Shown piece by piece: positions 25,402-34,229 of a DNA stretch of 64,000 nucleotides. Below the pieces are notes generated by a model, which did no database searches, had not been told where the DNA came from, and was given only the letters and a program-made list of their open reading frames with translations. The stretch's first letter is position 1, and every line of letters starts with the position of its first letter. The position numbers were made by a program, and so were the translations under genes. The DNA comes from Hylemonella sp. (GTDB taxonomy: Bacteria; Pseudomonadota; Gammaproteobacteria; Burkholderiales; Burkholderiaceae_C), in assembly GCF_027532185.1 (NCBI RefSeq), contig NZ_JAPZSV010000003.1:496001-560000 (forward strand). The letters are read 5' to 3'.

Positions 25402-27474
25402 TCAAGCGCGCAGCAGGTCAGCCGCGCAGGGCAGCGTCAACAGGCGCACGCCCGTGGCCGCGCGGATGGCATTGGCGATGGCCGCGCCAGCGGCGACGAT
25501 GGCGGTTTCGCCGGCACCCGTGGGCGGCTCGCCGTGGTCCACCAGTGCCACCTCCAGCTCGGGCACGTCGTCCCAGCGCGGGATGGGTGAGGCGGCAAAG
25601 CTGGTGGCGGCCACGCCCTGCCCCTCGAAACGCAGGCCCTCCACCAGTACCATGCCCAGCCCCCAGACCAGGTTGCCTTCGCACTGGGCGCGCACCTGCT
25701 CGGCGTTGATGACCCGGCCGCAATCGTGGGCGCACCAGAGCTTACGCACACGTACCCCACCGGCGGCGTCCACCGTGACGTCGGCCACGACGGCGGCGTA
25801 GCTCATGTCCTTGTAGATGCCGCAGGCCAGGCCGCGGCCGTGGCGCAGGCCGTCGCGGCGGGTGGGCGACGCCTCACCCCAGCGGGCCAGCTGGGCCACA
25901 CGCTGCAGCACACGGGCCAGGCGCGCGTCTTCGATGTGCGCGAGCCGGTAGGCCAGGGGGTCCCGCCCGGCGCGACGCGCGCATTCGTCCAGCACCGACT
26001 CGGTGACAAAGTGGTTGGGACCGGCGCCCAGACCCCGCCAGGGTCCGCTGAGCAGGGGCAGGCGTTCCAGCGCAAAACGGGTTTCCTTGCTGCGAGCACG
26101 GTAAGGCAGGCGCGCGCCGCGGGCGACGCCGTTGTCCCCCAGGAAGTGGCTGATGCTCTGCAGCCAGGGCGGCATGGCGGCGTTGGTGAACAGGATGTGG
26201 CCGCTCACGAAGGCGTGCCACCAGTCCTGCAACTGCCCGTCCTGCAGGCGCACGCGCACCCGGTGGCTGGATGGGGGGCGGTGGAAGGCCTGGCGGAATT
26301 CCTGCGCGCGGGTCCATTGCACTTTCACCGGCCGTTGCACGGCGCGCGCCAGCAAGGCGGCCTCCAGCTCCACGGTGCAGATCGTCCGGCCGCCGAAGGC
26401 GCCGCCCACACGCTGGGCCTGCACGGTGATCTCGTCCTCCCCCAGACCCAGGCGCTTGGCGACCACGTCACGCACATAAAACACATCCTGGTTTCCCACC
26501 CAGAGCTGCAAGTGCCCGCGCGCATGGAACTCCGCCACGGCGGCGCGCGGCTCGATGGCGGCATGCGCAGCGGGCGGGATGTCAAAACGCAGGTCCAGGT
26601 CCCAGGGACCGTCAAGCGCCACGGTCTCGTCGTGCACGCCGTGGGGCAGCTTGCCGTGGCGCGCCAGCGCGCGGTCCACGTCCAGCTGCTCTTGCCAGCT
26701 GGGGCGGGCGCTCACGTCCTGCATCTGCCAGCGCAGGGCCAGGGCCTGTTCGATGCGGTCCAGCGCGCCCGGTGTGCGCGCCACGATGCCCAGGCCCTGC
26801 GCCCGGCCCTGCGAGAAACCGTCGTCACGCACCAGGGCGACGAAACCGGGTACGGCGCGTGCGGCGGCCTCGTCCCAGGACAGGGGCGCAGATTCAAACT
26901 CGGGCGTGGACGGTGCGTAGAGCACCCGGCCATAGACCATGCCGGTCCGCCGTACATCGGCCGCATACAGCGCCTGCCCCGTGACGATGGCGGGCCCCTG
27001 CTCCAGCGGCACATGCTGGGCCAGCGCGCCGGGCTGCAGGAAACGCAGGGCCGTGGCGGGTGGCGCCTCGGCCTTGGCGTCAAAGCCGCCGAGTGCCACG
27101 GCTTCGCGCAGCAGCGCGCAGGCCTGGGCGAGGGGCACGGCGTAGTCCTTGATGGAGTCGCTGCCCACGGTGGCCTTGACGCGGCCGATGTCGCGCGTGG
27201 AGGGCAGGCGGGCGTCCAATAGTTCCCAGGACACCCCCAGCTCGGCGCAGGCGATCTGCTTGAGCGCGGTGAGCACGTTCTGTCCCATCTCCACACGCGG
27301 CAGCCACAGGGTGTAGCGCCCATCGATATATCGGACCCAGCCCAGGGCAGCGTCCAGATCCGGCGCGGGGCGCTTGGGGATGACGGGGATGGCGCAGCCC
27401 GGCAGCAGCACCACGGTGAGCCCGCCGCCGGCCAGGCGCATGAAGTGGCGGCGTGAGAGCGCGGCGGTGTTCAT
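25402..27474 (-). CDS. Molybdopterin-binding large subunit, IorB-like
   Basis: The 690-residue protein belongs to the xanthine dehydrogenase/aldehyde oxidase superfamily, isoquinoline 1-oxidoreductase beta type. It has a twin-arginine-like signal (SRRHFMRLAGGGLTVVLLPGC, the Cys also forming a lipobox), and molybdenum-cofactor regions such as QRVGGAFGGR, GPWRGLGAGPNHF and GAGETAIVAAGAAIANA. Two-subunit enzymes of this kind hydroxylate N-heterocycles or oxidise aldehydes and pass electrons to cytochromes in the periplasm. It overlaps the small subunit gene by ATGA. The substrate is not determined; no accessory chaperone gene (XdhC-like) is nearby. Confidence 0.92.
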   Translation of the reverse strand: MNTAALSRRHFMRLAGGGLTVVLLPGCAIPVIPKRPAPDLDAALGWVRYIDGRYTLWLPRVEMGQNVLTALKQIACAELGVSWELLDARLPSTRDIGRVKATVGSDSIKDYAVPLAQACALLREAVALGGFDAKAEAPPATALRFLQPGALAQHVPLEQGPAIVTGQALYAADVRRTGMVYGRVLYAPSTPEFESAPLSWDEAAARAVPGFVALVRDDGFSQGRAQGLGIVARTPGALDRIEQALALRWQMQDVSARPSWQEQLDVDRALARHGKLPHGVHDETVALDGPWDLDLRFDIPPAAHAAIEPRAAVAEFHARGHLQLWVGNQDVFYVRDVVAKRLGLGEDEITVQAQRVGGAFGGRTICTVELEAALLARAVQRPVKVQWTRAQEFRQAFHRPPSSHRVRVRLQDGQLQDWWHAFVSGHILFTNAAMPPWLQSISHFLGDNGVARGARLPYRARSKETRFALERLPLLSGPWRGLGAGPNHFVTESVLDECARRAGRDPLAYRLAHIEDARLARVLQRVAQLARWGEASPTRRDGLRHGRGLACGIYKDMSYAAVVADVTVDAAGGVRVRKLWCAHDCGRVINAEQVRAQCEGNLVWGLGMVLVEGLRFEGQGVAATSFAASPIPRWDDVPELEVALVDHGEPPTGAGETAIVAAGAAIANAIRAATGVRLLTLPCAADLLRA

Positions 27475-27932
27475 GCGCCCTCCTTCGCCACCGCCTGCAG
27501 CGCCTGGCGGATGCGATGCTGCGTGCCGCAACGGCAGAGGTTGCCGCCCATGGCCTCATCGATCTGTGCGTCCGAGGGTTGGGGCGTGCGGTGCAGCAGA
27601 CCGGCTGCGCACATGAGCTGCCCGGCCTGGCAGTAGCCACACTGCGGCACCTGTTGCTCCAGCCAGGCGCGCTGCAGCGGGTGCAGGGTGCCGTCCGCCT
27701 TAGCGAGGCCTTCCACCGTGGTGATAGCCTGCGTGCCCACGCTGGCCACGGGCAGCACGCAGCTGCGCACGGCCGTGCCGTCGAGCAGTACGGTGCAGGC
27801 CCCGCACTGCCCCGCGCCACAACCGAACTTGGTGCCGACCAGGCCCAGGTGTTCGCGCAGCACGTGGAGCAAGGTTTCGTCGCGCCACTCCGGGGCCACC
27901 GCATGGCGCCGGCCGTTGATCTGCAGTTCCAT
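27471..27932 (-). CDS. 2Fe-2S small subunit, IorA-like
   Basis: The 153-residue protein has all eight cysteines for two 2Fe-2S clusters: the plant-type set at Cys38, Cys43, Cys46 and Cys58 (GCGAGQCGACTVLLDG), and the second set at Cys98, Cys101, Cys133 and Cys135 (CGYCQAGQLM, NLCRCGTQHRI). It would transfer electrons from the IorB-like molybdenum site. The ATG at 27932 gives the usual start MELQINGRR; an ATG at 27953 is a slightly longer option. Confidence 0.93.
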   Translation of the reverse strand: MELQINGRRHAVAPEWRDETLLHVLREHLGLVGTKFGCGAGQCGACTVLLDGTAVRSCVLPVASVGTQAITTVEGLAKADGTLHPLQRAWLEQQVPQCGYCQAGQLMCAAGLLHRTPQPSDAQIDEAMGGNLCRCGTQHRIRQALQAVAKEGA

Positions 27933-28003
27933 GGCCACTCCTTCGTTTGCCATGAGGATGCCGGGGACGCGCAGCGGTGGATAGAACGATTGCGCCAAGC
28001 CTG

Positions 28004-28040
28004 GCCACCGAGAAGCAGGCTTCGAGCGGCAGGGCCGCGT
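28004..28040. repeat. Dispersed intergenic repeat, copy 2
   Basis: Same motif as 19741-19783, here with a small internal deletion. It lies in the 117-bp gap between the patatin gene and the small-subunit gene. It can form a short GAAGC/GCTTC hairpin, so an RNA role is possible. Confidence 0.4.
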
Positions 28041-28049
28041 CAGCGACCG

Positions 28050-29003
28050 TCATGCCAGGGCCCCGTGCTGGCGCAGACGCGCCAGCAGCTCCGGCAGCAC
28101 CACCCGGGCGTGGGCCTCGCCCTGGGCGCGCGCCTGCACGAAGTAGCGCCGGTTCGGGCCGGCCCAGTAATCCATGTCGGGGTGGATCAGGAAATCGGCG
28201 CGGGCCACCTCGGGATCGATGCGCAGGCGGCGGCGCCGGTCGCGCTCGCGCAGAGCGGGAGAGGCTTCCTCCGGCGTGCTGCCGGGGCGGGCCGAGACAT
28301 CGACGGCGATGACGAAATGGGCGCCGGCCGCTCGGGCCACCGAAACCGGCACGGGATAGGACTCGTCGCCGTCTTCGTACTCCACGCCCGCGATCCCCAC
28401 GGGCGAAATGATGCCGGGCATGGCGCTGGAGGCGCGCACGGCCACGCCGGCGTTGCCTTGCAGAAAGTAGCGCGCCTGCTTATCCTCGCGGCGCGTGGCG
28501 ACCACGATCATCCGGCGCGGCAAGTCCTCCAGGCGCCGCCCGCCGAGGCCTTGGTTCACGTAGTCCTGCAGCCGCTGCCCCCGGATCCAGCCGCGGTCTG
28601 CAAACAGAGAGGGATCGAAGACGGTGAGCGGCCCGCCCTGCCAGGACAGCGTGTCGATCTGCGCGGCGCTCAGTCCGCTGGCCCAGAAGCTGCCGATCAG
28701 CGAGCCCACACTGCTGCCCACCACCAGATCGGGCGTGATGCCCGCGTCTTCCAGCACACGCAGCACGCCCAAGTGCGCATAGCCGCGCGGCCCGCCGCTG
28801 CCCAGCACCACCGCGATGCGTGGCCGCGGCTGCAGCGGCCCCACTTCGGCCAGGGCCTGCGGGGCATCGGGCTGCGCGTAGTTGAAGGCGCTGCAGCCTG
28901 CCAGAGCAGCCAGGGGCGACAGCGCGGCCCCCAGCAGCAGCGGGCGACGGTGCAAGCCGAGGCCGCGGGAGGCGGGAGATGGGGAAGCATTTGCAGGGTT
29001 CAT
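28050..29003 (-). CDS. Patatin-like phospholipase lipoprotein (RssA-like)
   Basis: The 317-residue protein has a signal with lipobox (LSPLAALAGC), then the patatin oxyanion motif GSGGPRGYAHLGVL and nucleophile elbow GSSVGSLIGSF. The second catalytic region reads EYEDGDESYPVPVSVARAAGAH, with D-G-D where D-G-G or D-G-A is usual. It probably is an envelope-anchored lipid acyl hydrolase. It shares a divergent promoter region with the SDR gene at 29145. Confidence 0.87.
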   Translation of the reverse strand: MNPANASPSPASRGLGLHRRPLLLGAALSPLAALAGCSAFNYAQPDAPQALAEVGPLQPRPRIAVVLGSGGPRGYAHLGVLRVLEDAGITPDLVVGSSVGSLIGSFWASGLSAAQIDTLSWQGGPLTVFDPSLFADRGWIRGQRLQDYVNQGLGGRRLEDLPRRMIVVATRREDKQARYFLQGNAGVAVRASSAMPGIISPVGIAGVEYEDGDESYPVPVSVARAAGAHFVIAVDVSARPGSTPEEASPALRERDRRRRLRIDPEVARADFLIHPDMDYWAGPNRRYFVQARAQGEAHARVVLPELLARLRQHGALA

Positions 29004-29078
29004 GCCTGGGCTCCTGGTGGTGTCACCCCGGCCGGGCTGGCCCGACGCACCGGCGTCGTCGCCCTGACATGGGCTATG

Positions 29079-29126
29079 GGTTGACAGTGTCTACCACTGT
29101 ACGCACAATGGTAGACACTGTCAACC
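29079..29126. promoter_or_regulatory. Perfect 18-bp inverted repeat with divergent promoters
   Basis: GGTTGACAGTGTCTACCA at 29079-29096 and its exact reverse complement at 29109-29126 are separated by 12 bp. Each arm contains TTGACA; 17 bp further on come CACAAT (plus strand) and TACAGT (minus strand), giving two face-to-face promoters. It is likely the operator of the TetR regulator at 30092, controlling both the SDR and patatin genes. Confidence 0.75.
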
Positions 29127-29144
29127 AACCCCAGGAACACCGCC

Positions 29145-30038
29145 ATGAACACCCCACCGTTGACCCGACCACCCGGCACGCCGAGCGGCGCCACCGCCCA
29201 ACTGCCGCCCATCGGAGCGGTGCGAACGGCTGCCACCGCGCAGCGAGAGCGCTATGGCCCCTGGGCCGTGGTGACGGGCGCGTCCGACGGCATCGGTCGC
29301 GCCTTTGCCCGGGCGCTGGCGGCCGCGGGCCTGAACCTGGTGCTGGTCGCGCGGCGTGCGCATGAGCTGGAAGCCCTGGCGCGTGAGCTGGCCGCGCAGC
29401 ACGCGATCGACTGCCGCGTGCTGGCGGTGGATCTGGCGGACCGCGACGCCATGCTGCAGCTGCAGGACGCCACCTGGGAGCTGGACGTGGGCCTGATGGT
29501 GGCCTGTGCCGGCTTCGGCTCGGCCGGGCCGCTGCTGGAGCAGGAGGCGGCCACGGAGGCTGCGATGGTGGATGTGAACTGCCGCGCCGTGCTGCAGCAG
29601 TGCTGGCATTTCGGGCGGCGCTTCGCTGCACGCGGGCGTGGCGGTGTGGTGCTCATGAGTTCGCTGGTGGCCTTCCACGGCACGCCCTGGTCGGCCAACT
29701 ACGCGGCCACCAAGGCCTATGTGCAGTCCCTCGCCGAAGCCCTGGCCCATGAGTGGCAGTCGCAGCACATCGACGTCATCGCCTGCGCGCCCGGGCCGGT
29801 GGCCAGCGGCTTCGCGCGACGTGCGGGCATGCAGATGGCGCGCGCCGACCGTCCCCAGGTGGTGGCCGAGCGCACCCTGGCGCTGCTGGGCCGGCGCCAC
29901 ACGGTGCGACCCGGCACGCTGTCCAAAGTGCTGGGCTGGTCACTGGCGACAGCGCCGCGCGGACTGCGCGTGGCCATCATGGGCCGGATCATGCGCGGCA
30001 TGGCGGCAGCGCCCGTGGAGCCGGGCCGTGCCGCCTAG
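29145..30038 (+). CDS. Short-chain dehydrogenase/reductase
   Basis: The 297-residue protein has the SDR cofactor motif VVTGASDGIGRAFARALA, AGFGSAG in the fourth strand region, the catalytic serine in VVLMSSLVAFHG, and YAATK with the Tyr and Lys. It is a classical NAD(P)-dependent oxidoreductase of DltE-like type. The N-terminus has a 40-residue extension before the fold. It is followed 53 bp later by a TetR gene in the same direction and probably forms an operon with it. Confidence 0.92.
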   Translation: MNTPPLTRPPGTPSGATAQLPPIGAVRTAATAQRERYGPWAVVTGASDGIGRAFARALAAAGLNLVLVARRAHELEALARELAAQHAIDCRVLAVDLADRDAMLQLQDATWELDVGLMVACAGFGSAGPLLEQEAATEAAMVDVNCRAVLQQCWHFGRRFAARGRGGVVLMSSLVAFHGTPWSANYAATKAYVQSLAEALAHEWQSQHIDVIACAPGPVASGFARRAGMQMARADRPQVVAERTLALLGRRHTVRPGTLSKVLGWSLATAPRGLRVAIMGRIMRGMAAAPVEPGRAA

Positions 30039-30091
30039 AATGGGCCGGGCCGCTGCGTGTGCGGCCTGACCGTGCGACGCAAGCCCCGCCC

Positions 30092-30760
30092 ATGCCCAAA
30101 ACAAGCGACACCCCGATCGATCTGAAGGAAGCCTGCGTACGCGCAGCACACGAGTTCATCGCCGAGCAGGGGGTGGAGCAGCTGAGCCTGCGCGAAGTGG
30201 CACGCCGCCTGGGCGTTTCGCACCAGGCGCCGTACAAACATTACCCGAGCCGCGACCATCTGCTGGCCGAGGTGATCCGCCGCTGCTACCGCGACTTCGC
30301 GCTTTACCTCGACGCGCGCGGTCAACACGATGACCCGTGGGAGGACCTGGCGGCCCTGGGCCGACGCTACCAGGCCTTCGCCGCCAGCCACCCGGTGGAG
30401 TACCGGCTGATGTTCAACACACCCTGGCCGCAGGCGGGCGAAGACAGCGGCCTGGCCGCCGAGGCCACCCACGCCTTCGACGTGCTGCGCGCGGTGCTGC
30501 GGCGCATCCACGGGGCCGACAAGTCACAACGCCCGCAGGTGGACCTGGACGCGCTCTTCATCTGGTCCAACATGCATGGCATGGCCTCGATCGCGCAATC
30601 CAGCGTGATGTCGCACCTGGGCCTGGCCCCGGGAGTCGGCCGACGTGTCCCGGACCATCTGCGCGAGATGATCGGGCATGCCATGGCGCAGTCCATCGCC
30701 CTGCGCGAAGCGCCCCAGGCTCAGGCGGTCTCGGACAAGGGCCGCAGTCGCAAGGCGTGA
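30092..30760 (+). CDS. TetR regulator with WHG-type C-terminal domain
   Basis: The 222-residue protein has a TetR DNA-binding domain (LKEACVRAAHEFIAEQGVEQ, LREVARRLGVSHQAPYKHYP) and a C-terminal domain with WSNMHGMASI, the W-x-x-x-H-G motif of the TetR_C_33/WHG family. It probably binds the 29079-29126 inverted repeat and thereby controls its own operon and the patatin gene. Confidence 0.92.
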   Translation: MPKTSDTPIDLKEACVRAAHEFIAEQGVEQLSLREVARRLGVSHQAPYKHYPSRDHLLAEVIRRCYRDFALYLDARGQHDDPWEDLAALGRRYQAFAASHPVEYRLMFNTPWPQAGEDSGLAAEATHAFDVLRAVLRRIHGADKSQRPQVDLDALFIWSNMHGMASIAQSSVMSHLGLAPGVGRRVPDHLREMIGHAMAQSIALREAPQAQAVSDKGRSRKA

Positions 30761-30882
30761 GCGGAGCACAGCCGGCAAGGACGTCCCCGATGCGCTAACC
30801 TCGGCGCCTCGGCAAACGTCGGCGCCCACTGCATACCGCGGCGAGGGGCCGCGCGCCCTTTCATGTCACAGGAGTCCCCAAG

Positions 30883-31545
30883 TTGGTCAAGGTCCAGGTC
30901 TGGTCTGATTTCGTCTGCCCGTTCTGCATGATTGCCGAGCAGCCCTTGCTGGAGGCCGTGCAGGCCTACGGCGGGCCGGTGGACATCGAATGGATGCCCT
31001 TTGAGTTGCGCCCTCATCCCACCCCCACGCTGCGCCCTGAAGACAGTTACCTGCAGACGGTCTGGCCCCAATCGGTCTACCCGGTGGCAGCGCGCTTCGG
31101 CGTGGCGCTGAAGCTGCCCACCGTCTCGCCCCAGCCTTACACGGCGCTGGCCTGGCAGGGTTACCAGTTCGCCCGTGCCCACGGCCGCGGCCATGAGTAC
31201 AACGACCGGGTGCTGCGCGCCTTCTTCCAGCAGGACCGGGACATCGGGCGCATCGAGGTGCTGACGCAGATCGCCCTGGAATCCGGCCTGGATGCGGTGG
31301 ATTTCGAAGCCGCCCTGCGCGAGGGCCGCTACCGTGAAGCCCACGCGCAGGCGCTGGCCCTGGCACATGCCCAGGGCGTGAGCGCGGTGCCGGCCTTCCG
31401 CATCGGGCGGCATTGGCTGCCCGGCGTGCAGTCGGCCCAGGTGCTGGAGCGTGCGTTGCGGGAGGCCGCGCAGAGCGATTCCGAAAAAGGCGGGCTTGAT
31501 TTTCACGTGGCGACGACGCTGAGCGCTCATGTTGGAGATAAGTGA
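30883..31545 (+). CDS. DsbA-family oxidoreductase (FrnE-like)
   Basis: The 220-residue cytosolic protein shows the thioredoxin-like motif VWSDFVCPFC (Cys12 and Cys15), the FrnE-like GLDAVDFEAAL helix and the cis-Pro region GVSAVPAFRIG. No signal peptide is present, as in the FrnE/2-hydroxychromene isomerase-like group. The start is TTG at 30883, decided by the AGGAG ribosome site 9 bases upstream. The preceding gene ends 122 bp away. Confidence 0.9.
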   Translation: MVKVQVWSDFVCPFCMIAEQPLLEAVQAYGGPVDIEWMPFELRPHPTPTLRPEDSYLQTVWPQSVYPVAARFGVALKLPTVSPQPYTALAWQGYQFARAHGRGHEYNDRVLRAFFQQDRDIGRIEVLTQIALESGLDAVDFEAALREGRYREAHAQALALAHAQGVSAVPAFRIGRHWLPGVQSAQVLERALREAAQSDSEKGGLDFHVATTLSAHVGDK

Positions 31546-31577
31546 GAAGCACCGGCGATCCACCCCCGATGGGCTGG

Positions 31578-31886
31578 CTAGACCACATCATCGCCTCCTT
31601 GAATTGCTCGTTCGACGCGCGCACCGGCAGCGTAGATCAGCCCAAGGGTGGGAACGCCAAGCAGGAGGTAGGCAACTGGCCAGGAGAGCGCGCGCAAGAA
31701 CTCACCCAAGCCCATTGCGGACAGCAAGCCGCCTTGCAATGCGATGGGTATTTGCATCAACACCACTCGGCTCTTCGTATCGTCCGCAACGACGATCCCG
31801 ATGGCAACCAAGGCAGACGAGACGACGACATACAAGATGCAAAGTGCCAGACCGATCCGACTGATGCGGTGGGGACTAGATGTCAT
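31578..31886 (-). CDS. Hypothetical three-span membrane protein
   Basis: This 102-residue protein has hydrophobic segments at about 12-35, 43-60 and 68-90. No family is recognised. It converges on the DsbA-like gene with a 32-bp gap. The composition (fewer C-ending codons) differs slightly from its neighbours. The 200 bp upstream (31887-32086) hold no gene that I can see. Confidence 0.65.
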   Translation of the reverse strand: MTSSPHRISRIGLALCILYVVVSSALVAIGIVVADDTKSRVVLMQIPIALQGGLLSAMGLGEFLRALSWPVAYLLLGVPTLGLIYAAGARVERAIQGGDDVV

Positions 31887-32086
31887 CTCTTGGCGCCGCC
31901 TGACTTGATATCGATGTCAAACCTGTCTGATTCACAAAGTGCTTACTGGAGAAAACAGTCGACGGGGCCACGTGACACCTCTTCCAGACCATAGGCTTCG
32001 CGTGAATCCTGAAACGTCCGAGGCCTGTCGCAACGCGCCTCACCAAGCAACGTGCGCTCCTGACCGCCAGCCGCCACCGCCGCCCC

Positions 32087-34189
32087 TCAGTGCGACAGCT
32101 TGCCCACCGTGGCCAGAAAGCGCTGGCGGTCCTCAGCCTTGTCGATCTCCAGCGCCAGGGCCTGCACCAGCCCGTTCCAGCCCTGGTGCTTCGCGGCCTC
32201 GCGCCGCACCAGGGTGCGGGCTAGAGGGCCGATGTGCTGGCTCAGCGCGCGCTCCAGCGCCTCCAACTGGGCCGGCTCGAAATTCGGCACACCGCTCGCG
32301 GGGCCGCGCCCCGAGATCGGAATGGTGCGCGAGCCGCGCGCGCCGGACACTACCCCTGACGGCGGCTGGGTGGTCAGCGGCTGGGTCATGGGCTGGCTCA
32401 GCGGCTGGCTGCGCACCGAGGCGCTGTGACGGCCCTGGATGAAGGCCTCGCGCGCGGCCGCGTCCTGGATGGAGACCGCGAGCAGTTCGCGCAGGCCTTG
32501 CGCATCGCTCGCGCGGCCCAGGGTCTTCTTCATCAGCACCTGGGCGAGCGGGCCGATGGCGCGCGTGAGTTCGGCCTCGATGCCCTGGACCTCGTCGGCG
32601 GGAATCGAGGGCAGATCCGCGGCAAGCAGCGTCGTGGCCGCGTCATCCACGGGTGCGCGGGCGCCCGGCTGGTCGAGCAGGCGGTAGATCTCGTGGGCCC
32701 GCTGGTGCTTGTCGTAACGCTCGCCGAGAAACTCGAACAGGCCGTCGGCACCGTCGCTGATGCGCGAGATCACGTCGAAATAGGCGCGCGAGACCATGAT
32801 CTGGTTCGCCGTGGAGAAATCCATGATGCGCTGCGCGACGTTGATGCCATCGCCCACCACGTTCACGCGATCGTTGATGTCCTTGAGCATGCGCACCGGC
32901 CCCAGGTGCAGGCCCACGCGCAGCGAGAGTTTCTCGTGGTATTTGTGACGCAGCAGATCGCGCAGCAGGCGGGCTGAGACCAGGGCCTCCTCGGGGTCGC
33001 CCAGGAAACAGATCGCGGCGCCGTCACCCGTGTCGAGCATGATGCGCGAGGAGGCGTCGACACCGTCGATGGCCCGGCTCACGAGCTCGTTGAACTGGGT
33101 CTTGATCGCCACCTGCTGGTCCACGCTGCGCTTGGAGTAACCCACAAGGTCCAGGAACATGATGGTGCCCAGCACGTTCTTGCGCGTCGTGTCGTCGCCG
33201 CGTGCGCTGCTACGCGGCAGATCCATGACCTGCGTCTGCAACTGGGTCTGGACCTGGGTCGCCAGCGCCGTGGGCTCGCTGCCGCGCTCGCGCTCGGCCG
33301 TCCGCAGGGCCTCGCGCAGCGCGGCCACGTTCTGCGGGCGGTTCTGCTCGTGGGGCTCCAGCGCCCAGTCGATCGCGCGCAGCAGCCCTTCACCAAAGGC
33401 CGCGCGGCTGGCCACATCCACCGCCTTGGGCATGCCGTCCTCGCGCACGCGCGAGGCGGCCTCCAGCGGCTTGCGCCCGGTGGCCAGCCAGTACAGCACG
33501 GCGCCCAGCGAATAGAGATCGGTCCAGGGACCCTGGTTGCCCTTGCTGTGGTACTGCTCGAAAGGTGCAAAGCCCGGGCTCACGATATTGGTCATGTCGT
33601 GTTCCTGGCTGACGCGGCGCGCGGCGCCGAAGTCCAGCAGCACGGGGCTGCCGTCGGCGCGGATGTAGATGTTGTCGGGCTTGATGTCGCGGTGCAGGAA
33701 GTTGAGCCGGTGCACCGCCTCCAGCCCATCGAGCAGCGGGAAGACCAGGCGCAGCAGCGCGGCCTGGTCCAGGCCTGGCTGGCGCGAGACCCAGTGCTTG
33801 AGCGGGTCGCCGGACTCGTAGTCCATCACGATATAGGCCGTGCCGTTGCCCTTGAAGTAGCGCAGCACGCGCACGATGTTGGGATGACGGAACGAGGCCA
33901 GCGCGCGCGCCTCGTCGATGAAGCGTTCCAAGCCCCAGTCGAAGCGCTCCGTACCCTCCGAGGAACGCACGCTCACCGCGTTGTCGCTGCCGCGCACGGC
34001 CACATTGGCCGGGAAGTATTCCTTGATGGCCACGGGCAGCTGGAGGTTGACGTCCTGCGCCAGATAGGTGATGCCGAAACCGCCACCGCCCAGCACGCGC
34101 TCGATGCGGTACTCGTGGATGGCCTGGCCCGGCGCCAGTGCCGCCATGTCCGGAACACGCGCCCGACCGGCCTCCTCGCCCGCGCTCAC
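32087..34189 (-). CDS. Ser/Thr protein kinase fused to class III nucleotidyl cyclase
   Basis: The 700-residue protein has a Hanks-type kinase domain (about 27-300): glycine loop VLGGGGFGITY, Lys56 in VAIKEYF, HRDIKPDN near 165 and LLDFGAAR. A cyclase domain follows (about 340-510) with FLDLVGYSK and DTGDGAAICF (two metal Asp), RVGLHLGPVR and VVGDGINVAQRI (Asn and Arg of catalysis). A Ser/Pro/Thr-rich linker leads to two similar helical repeats near 530-575 and 650-690 (IGPLAQVLMKKTLGRA and IGPLARTLVRREAAKH). It would link phosphorylation and cyclic nucleotide signalling in the cytosol. The gene is 40 bp downstream of the HAMP/haem gene and likely in one operon. Confidence 0.9.
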   Translation of the reverse strand: MSAGEEAGRARVPDMAALAPGQAIHEYRIERVLGGGGFGITYLAQDVNLQLPVAIKEYFPANVAVRGSDNAVSVRSSEGTERFDWGLERFIDEARALASFRHPNIVRVLRYFKGNGTAYIVMDYESGDPLKHWVSRQPGLDQAALLRLVFPLLDGLEAVHRLNFLHRDIKPDNIYIRADGSPVLLDFGAARRVSQEHDMTNIVSPGFAPFEQYHSKGNQGPWTDLYSLGAVLYWLATGRKPLEAASRVREDGMPKAVDVASRAAFGEGLLRAIDWALEPHEQNRPQNVAALREALRTAERERGSEPTALATQVQTQLQTQVMDLPRSSARGDDTTRKNVLGTIMFLDLVGYSKRSVDQQVAIKTQFNELVSRAIDGVDASSRIMLDTGDGAAICFLGDPEEALVSARLLRDLLRHKYHEKLSLRVGLHLGPVRMLKDINDRVNVVGDGINVAQRIMDFSTANQIMVSRAYFDVISRISDGADGLFEFLGERYDKHQRAHEIYRLLDQPGARAPVDDAATTLLAADLPSIPADEVQGIEAELTRAIGPLAQVLMKKTLGRASDAQGLRELLAVSIQDAAAREAFIQGRHSASVRSQPLSQPMTQPLTTQPPSGVVSGARGSRTIPISGRGPASGVPNFEPAQLEALERALSQHIGPLARTLVRREAAKHQGWNGLVQALALEIDKAEDRQRFLATVGKLSH

Positions 34190-34229
34190 GCTGCCCCTCC
34201 CCCTGTCGCCCCGATCATCGGCACGGCGC

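Noticed and set aside
25726-29084. Plus-strand frames across the molybdoenzyme and patatin genes
   Set aside because: They oppose IorB, IorA and patatin genes with complete catalytic motifs on the minus strand.
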